Assembly (NCBI RefSeq): GCF_026151205.1
Contig: NC_087073.1
Span: 22,637,487 to 22,695,986 of the forward strand
Direction of reading: 5' to 3'
DNA from: Bolinopsis microptera
Taxonomy: Eukaryota; Ctenophora; Tentaculata; Lobata; Bolinopsidae
Length of the DNA stretch: 58,500 nucleotides
Below are positions 52,850-58,500 of the stretch, one piece after another. The notes under the pieces were generated by a model. That model was not told the origin of the DNA. It did no database searches and was given only the letters and a program-made list of their open reading frames with translations. How positions within the stretch are numbered: position 1 is the first letter of the stretch; each line of letters opens with the position of its first letter. The translations under genes were made by a program, and so were the position numbers.

Positions 52850-55800
52850 TCACTCTTGAGGGCAGGTGACCACTAGTTCCGGTAGCAGATTCTGATTTCT
52901 CTCTGGCAGACTGAGTCGTTTTTTATCCTGCAGCTTAGTATCCTGCAGCTTAGTTGCTTTCGACCCTCTTCTGACTACTTTAAGATTGTCGAAGAAGTTG
53001 GTAATGTCTTCGATAGTGTTGATACCTAATTCAAGGGATTTGCTCCTTTGTCGAGAGAGGTTGGCTGACTTTATGGGTCGTAGTGCTCTTTGGGATACCT
53101 GATCGACAAATTTTTGTCAAGTTTCAAATTTCAATGTTGAATGCAACAAATGTTTGAATTTTCTATGCTAAGAACAATCTGATGGTGGTGATAAACTCAT
53201 ACCTGTTACCATGACAACCTCTGTTAAGGGGGTTTACCTGTTACCATGACAACCTCTGTTAAGGGGGTTTACCTGTTACCATGACAACCTCTGTTAAGGG
53301 GGTTTACCTGTTACCATGACAACCTCTGTTAAGGGGGTTTACCTGTTACCATGACAACCTCTGTTAAGGGGGTTTACCTGTTACCATGACAACCTCTGTT
53401 AAGGGGGTTTACCTGTTACCATGACAACCTCTGTTAAGGGGGTTTACCTGTTACCATGACAACCTCTGTTAAGGGGGTTTACCTGTTACCATGACAACCT
53501 CTGTTAAGGGGGTTTACCTGTTTACCTGTTACCATGACAACCTCTGTTAAGGGGGTTTACCTGATACCATGACAACCTCTGTTAAGGGGGTTTACCTGTT
53601 ACCATGACAACCTCTGTTAAGGGGGTTTACCTGTTTACCTGTTACCATGACAACCTCTGTTAAAGGGGTTTACCTGTTACCATGACAACCTCTGTTAATG
53701 GGGTTTACCTGTTACCATGACAACCTCTGTTAAGGGGGTTTACCTGTTACCATGACAATCTCTGTTAAGGGGGTTTACCTGTTACCATGACAACCTCTGT
53801 TAAGGGGGTTTACCTGTTACCATGACAACCTCTGTTAAGGGGGTTTACCTGTTACCATGACAATCTCTGTTAAGGGGGTTTACCTGTTACCATGACAACC
53901 TCTGTTAAGGGGGTTTACCTGTTACCATGACAACCTCTGTTAAGGGGGTTTACCTGTTACCATGACAACCTCTGTTAAGGGGGTTTACCTGTTACCATGA
54001 CAACCTCTGTTAAGGGGGTTTACCTGTTACCATGACAATCTCTGTTAAGGGGGTTTACCTGTTACCATGACAACCTCTGTTAAGGGGGTTTACCTGTTAC
54101 CATGACAACCTCTTTTAAGGGGGTTACCTGTTACCATGACAACCTCTGTTAAGGGGGTTACCTGTTACCATGACAACCTCTGTTAAGGGGGTTTACCTGT
54201 TACCATGACAACCTCTGTTAAGGGGTTTACCTGTTCCTTCCTATTAATGCTGGGTGTGGTGGCCCGTAATGGACTCCGCTGTTTATTTTCCTCTTCTGTG
54301 CTGCTCTGCCTTCTGGAATGAATTTTAGCATTAATTATTAATTATTATACTACAGTAAAACCTATAGAAATTATCAGTGCTCTAACAGTAACACAAGACT
54401 GCTGAACTACTACCAGGAACTTGATTCTTATTGTCTAACATTATACTAACGATATTTTTCCAACAGGGATGTCGGTAGGCGAGGCTGATTGCAGGGAAAT
54501 GGTGGAGTTGCTGAGTCTACAGTTGATCCCACTGTCCGGGCACCAGTTGTCGAGTCTGTCAGGAGAAGCAGAGCGGCGTCTCAGGAGGTTTGATGTCTGC
54601 ATCAGTCTCCTGTAATCAGGAGTAGTAGAGTGTCTCCTGTCGTCCACCCCCGTTATCAAAGCTCGTCTCTTGTCTTCTGTGGGGGAGGAGGAGTTCCTTC
54701 TCCTCTCCACTGGAGGGATGGGACTGAAGCGACCAGCGAGCTGTCTCAACCGTAAGTCTTTAAATACCTTGTCGTCCCCGCTGGCAGAGTAGGTACGTAG
54801 TCGGGGACTGTGTTCTCGTCTAGGGTAGGCTGCCTTGATAGTGGGGTCCTGATCCGTGTGTTCTCGTTTAGGGTAGGCTGCCTTGATAGTGGGGTCCTGA
54901 TCCGGGGTGAAGAGGAGTCTTATGTCTGGAGCTGAGTGGACCATATCGCCCTCTTCACTACCTGGCAGTGATCTTCCTGGTGAGAAATTTGGTTACAATC
55001 ATGAAATCATCTTTTGAATGTGGGAAAATTTAGAAAAACTTAACTTAAATAGTAGCCCCCCCCCCCCCCCCCGCTTCCTACAACCCTGACTACTAGTACC
55101 ACTGTTAAGTAGTGTATCACATAAGCACTGAGCAGTTTTTTTCTGGATGATATTAATCATGATTTATTATTTGTAGTAAACTACAAAAATTGAAATCGTA
55201 GGCCAAAAATCTTGGGGGATCGACCCCCCCCTGGGAATTATGGCCCTGAATCAGTAAGAATTACGGCCCTAGGAATCAGTGAGAACTGACTGTGAGCAGA
55301 TGTAGCCAGGGAACCATTGCTGCTGTACACTGATAGAGTGCTAGAACACTGCCGCTTCTTGTAATCATTCAGCTTGCTCTGAGAAAGTAATGTCGATACT
55401 CGATGACAAAATTCATGCACTTTCATTAATTATAAAACGAGGTCAAAAATATGTGACGTGATATCAGTCACTCAACTCTACTCAACTCTACTCAACTCTA
55501 CTCAACTCTACTCAACTCTACTCAACTCTACTCAACTCTACTCAACTCTACTCAACTCTACTCAACTCTACTCAACTCTACTCAACTCTACTCAACTCTA
55601 CTCAACTCTACTCAACTCTACTCAACTCTACTCAACTCTACTCAACTCTACTCAACTCTACTCAACTCTACTCAACTCTACTCAACTCTACTCAACTCTA
55701 CTCAACTCTACTCAACTCTACTCAACTCTACTCAACTCTACTCAACTCTACTCAACTCTACTCAACTCTACTCAACTCTACTCAACTCTACTCAACTCTA

Positions 55801-56195
55801 CTCAACTCTACTCAACTCTACTCAACTCTACTCAACTCTACTCAACTCTACTCAACTCTACTCAACTCTACTCAACTCTACTCAACTCTACTCAACTCTA
55901 CTCAACTCTACTCAACTCTACTCAACTCTACTCAACTCTACTCAACTCTACTCAACTCTACTCAACTCTACTCAACTCTACTCAACTCTACTCAACTCTA
56001 CTCAACTCTACTCAACTCTACTCAACTCTACTCAACTCTACTCAACTCTACTCTACGTACCTGTAGTTTGTTGAGATCACAGTCAATTGAACGAGAGGCG
56101 GACGATCTTCGGGAGTCCAGACTGGAGGACTGTCTGGCGTGGGCGTGTTTCAATACTGCGTTCCTCCGATAACACTGCTTGTAGGAGTTAGACAT
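52850..56195 (-). CDS. Ser/Arg-rich protein of unknown function, four exons
   Basis: Exons on the minus strand: 56195-56061 (ATG, phase 0), 55378-55291 (ends phase 1), 54976 to about 54465 or 54451, and about 53098-52850 (TGA). Phases match across the first two introns. The exon 3 donor is uncertain: CCT/GTTGG at 54464 keeps phase with the acceptor at 53099, and a better-looking GTTAGT lies at 54450. The product is about 330 residues, rich in Ser and Arg with RRRS, RRNSSSP and RRRSASPD motifs, and probably disordered; these would suit basophilic kinases. A DQDPTIKAAYP-REH unit is duplicated in exon 3 (17 codons). Near the C-terminus, SLELGINTIEDITNFFDNLK may form a helix. No family recognised. 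Confidence 0.6.
53201..54234 (-). repeat. 35-bp minisatellite, about 29 copies, in intron 3 of the minus-strand gene
   Basis: Unit TTACCATGACAACCTCTGTT then AAGGGGGTTTACCTG. Copies are near-identical; rare changes include CAATCTC for CAACCTC and short TTTACCTG insertions at about 53520 and 53635. Confidence 0.97.
55005..55075. mobile_element. MITE fragment of the 43.5-kb family
   Basis: TCTTTTGAATGTGGGAAAATTTAGAAAAACTTAAC-like sequence followed by a C run matches the internal part of the hAT-type MITE. Both ends are missing. It lies between exons 2 and 3 of the minus-strand gene. Confidence 0.5.
55471..56053 (-). repeat. Perfect 10-bp array, (CTCAACTCTA) x 58
   Basis: 58 identical decamers without a single substitution, in intron 1 of the minus-strand gene, ending a few bases from its splice donor at 56060. 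The 10-bp unit cycles through all frames and gives a spurious 202-codon ORF. Confidence 0.98.
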
Positions 56196-56205
56196 TCTCA
56201 CTTCA

Positions 56206-56341
56206 ACATATCCAGCATTAAGTTATCAACAAAGCAACCAGCAATATAATAATAACAAATGTGCTACTTCAAGATATTCAGCATTAAGTTATCAACAAAT
56301 CTAAAGCAACCAGCAATATAATAATAACAAATTTGCTACTT
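56206..56341. repeat. Tandem duplication of about 70 bp upstream of the minus-strand gene
   Basis: Two copies carrying TCAGCATTAAGTTATCAACA and CAGCAATATAATAATAACAA, with small indels, just upstream of the ATG at 56195. This may be promoter or 5' leader of that gene. Confidence 0.85.
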
Positions 56342-56797
56342 CAATTCGAAATACAAGAATATGCTCGATCTCTGACGACAAATTGTTTTTTATTTTGATA
56401 CACTTTTTGTCCACTAAAACCAACTCACACACTGAAGCATGCCTCTTGAGCTGCATACGATCTAGCTGAATAGTGGATACGTGAACAGAGAGACAAGTGA
56501 ACAGCTTTTATATTCTTCATATTTTGTACTGATTGTTTGTATCATCACAATCGCAGATTCCATATTAACCGGATATCTTTATCTATCCGGATATGAGGTT
56601 GTAAGGACTAAGTTGGCACACTGCCAGTCTGAAGTGGTGGCAGCTGTTTAGAGTCAGAACACCTAACAATGACCATTATCTTGAAAACTGATCACGTGAT
56701 ATATGTATATCACAGTGCTGGCAAGCATGACCGTGCCTCTTATACATTTTATACTATTATACCCCTTTACTGTTTTTTTCAGGCATTAAGGCTCATT

Positions 56798-56875
56798 GGA
56801 AGTCGTTCAGCAGGTTTATTTTTAGTTCAAAACATTCTAATTCGATGTCAAAGACGACAGGAATAAGAAATAGTT
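56798..56875. repeat. Dispersed repeat, second copy of 51725-51822
   Basis: Same borders as the 51.7-kb copy. Just upstream, 56706-56735 repeats the ATATCACAGTGCTGGCAAGC motif of the hairpins in the 35-38 kb duplication, but without its second arm. Confidence 0.7.
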
Positions 56876-57107
56876 ATGTGGAGATTTTAAAAGAAATTTG
56901 CGCCAGCACTGTTATACGAAATTCGGTAAAAACCCAAAATCGCCATATTCAGGTGCCTTAAAAACCATGTTAAAATTGAGTTAGAGATCTGAAACTTTGC
57001 AGGGTGTCCAAATCGACTGCAAAAAGATTTTAAATTTTCAGGAGTATCGGGAAGTGGGTTTTCTGGAACCCCTGTTTTACAACAGATTGTCGTCAAGTAC
57101 TCAAGTA

Positions 57108-58017
57108 CCTTATCGGACCTTATTTGGACGGACATTAAATGAACGGACATTAAATGAACGGACATTAAATGAACGGACATTAAATGAACGGACATAATTA
57201 TGAACGGACATTAATATGAACGCTAGAAGGCATTCAGAACCATCAAAAATCCGAATTGTTTTCTTTCTTTTTTTACCTTTTTTTATTTCAGCAAATGATT
57301 TTTAAATCCATTTTTTATACAGTAAGTAAGAAAAGCAGTCGTTAAGCAGTAAAAATGTTAAAATATGTGTACATGATCAGTGTCTAATATCACATATCAT
57401 CTTCATCAAATGGGTTTTCGTGCATGAAATAGTCCATGCTTAAAGCATCAGTGGTTTCTATCTTTATGGAAACCTTTTTTATCAATATCAAACTACCCCG
57501 GTCCTGCATTTCATTGTTAACTTTTAGTTTTTACAAGCCAGTGGGCGTGAAGTGGTTTTATCTTAGACAACTTTAGGTTAACGTTAACATCACGTGGAGC
57601 TTTCCTAGCACTGTTTCATTACCTCCCCTGAGTAATATGAACTATAACAAAGTCGGACAATGTCCTTGACAACACGATTTACCGTAATATCTAGAGGCTA
57701 GAACAAGTTTGTAATGTTGGCGGGGACTAGCTCATGAACTATGTTGTTGAGTGCCATAATTTCGTTGACTTTTTCCGCCAAGTGACCCTTGAAATCATCA
57801 TATACTAGTAGAGTTTTCTGTGCCCTCGGCAGACCAAGGAGAACCTTTCCGTCGTTAACTTACGGCACAGTAAAGTTCACATAGTTGTCATATTCTGGAC
57901 AAAAAGTTCGAAATGGAAAAATTTTTGAAAAAATTCAACGGACTTAAACTTGGACGGAAATGAACGCTAGGGCCTCCAGCGTTCAATTAATGTCCGTCCA
58001 AATAAGGTCCGATAAAG
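57108..58017. mobile_element. 910-bp TA-flanked inverted-repeat element
   Basis: Ends CYTTATCGGACCTTATTTGG and complement, then GACGGACATTAA, flanked by TA (57106-57107, 58018-58019). Next to the left end GAACGGACATTAAAT is repeated four times in tandem. No transposase frame. A diverged relative lies in CPTP intron 2. Confidence 0.8.
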
Positions 58018-58019
58018 TA

Positions 58020-58500
58020 ATATTTTAAATGTTAAAAAGAGCAATTCGATCAAACTGCAAGTTAAAGTTATTACTGGGCCGCGCTCAGCCTGTCATTCCG
58101 CCTAATCTCTATTCGGTTTATGTTTATGAACATAATAGCCTGAGGTCCCCAGGTAATAAAGTTACAGTGTCTTCTGGTCGGGTCTACTCGCATAACGTGA
58201 CGTTAAGTCAAATGGCCTTGTCAACTCACGATTTGTAACGAGTCAGCTAGATTAGTAAATTTATTGAGACGTATCAAGTCAGCTACCTACCTCTTTGTGT
58301 CAGCTGTTGAAAATAACGCAGCTAATCAGTGGACGTGACTACTGTAAATTAATCGCGATGCATGTATTATATTCGAACGAATTTTGCCAAGATCGAGTAA
58401 GACTCGGAATGAGCTGTGAATTGTTATAAAATTAAAGGATGGAAATTTAGTATAGCGTCCGCCTATGGGCATGGACTAACAGGCGCAATTCTTGTTATAA
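58020..58500. other. Right edge, no recognised gene
   Basis: I see no supported exon, repeat or RNA gene in this stretch. Confidence 0.35.

Noticed and set aside
55458-56066. 202-codon ORF of STQLYSTLLN repeats
   Set aside because: Produced by the 10-bp array, which lacks stops in this frame.
58029-58238. 69-codon ORF near the right edge
   Set aside because: No motif, composition unremarkable, length expected by chance.

Overview
The window is nuclear DNA of an invertebrate animal. Supported genes have short GT-AG introns, housekeeping products of animal type (NCBP2, ALKBH8, COQ2, EDEM2, DDX27, CPTP), AT-rich spacers, and a heavy load of retrotransposons, inverted-repeat DNA elements and tandem arrays. 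There is no bacterial-style signal. A marine, possibly non-bilaterian animal such as a ctenophore or cnidarian would fit, but the species cannot be settled from the sequence alone.

Layout. 1-4.7 kb: right-hand part of a Ty1/copia LTR retrotransposon on the minus strand, with Gag-protease and Pol ORFs; Pol runs off the window. 5.2-10.9 kb: NCBP2 in four exons, its third intron holding a 5'-truncated LINE, a (CT)n run and small inverted repeats. 11.0-12.3 kb: two non-autonomous DNA elements with clean ends, one hAT-like with an 8-bp target duplication and one of TTAA type. 12.4-15.4 kb: about 88 copies of a 34-bp satellite. 15.7-26.2 kb: a long-armed foldback element whose right arm is split by a two-ORF CR1/L2-like LINE of 7.7 kb.

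26.3-35.2 kb: a compact same-strand cluster, ALKBH8 - COQ2 - EDEM2 - DDX27, with gaps of 250-450 bp. These serve tRNA wobble modification, ubiquinone synthesis, ER-associated degradation and ribosome biogenesis, so they share no single pathway. 35.2-40.6 kb: a 1.2-kb segment duplicated in tandem, each copy followed by an array of long G runs, with three downstream-type exons of an unrecognised gene around it. 41-43.8 kb: an inverted-repeat element, a C-rich minisatellite, a cysteine-rich LDLa-like fragment and an hAT-type MITE.

43.9-49.3 kb: CPTP (ceramide-1-phosphate transfer protein), a 215-residue protein spread over 5.3 kb. Intron 2 opens with about 35 tandem copies of its own 5' splice site and also holds a mariner-type MITE; intron 3 is a 2.3-kb homopurine block. 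49.5-58 kb: more foldback elements and minisatellites, plus a four-exon minus-strand gene for a Ser/Arg-rich protein of unknown function, whose introns hold a perfect 10-bp x 58 array and a 35-bp minisatellite.

The most unusual points are: (i) the tandemly amplified splice-donor array in CPTP; (ii) the LINE-in-foldback nest, where the uninterrupted left arm preserves the empty site and the ORF1 start codon lies in host DNA; (iii) a 3'-splice-site-like AG just 0-11 nt before the start codon of all six recognised plus-strand genes, suggesting spliced-leader trans-splicing; (iv) the duplicated segment with G-run arrays. All functional statements rest on reading motifs in conceptual translations; no database search was run.
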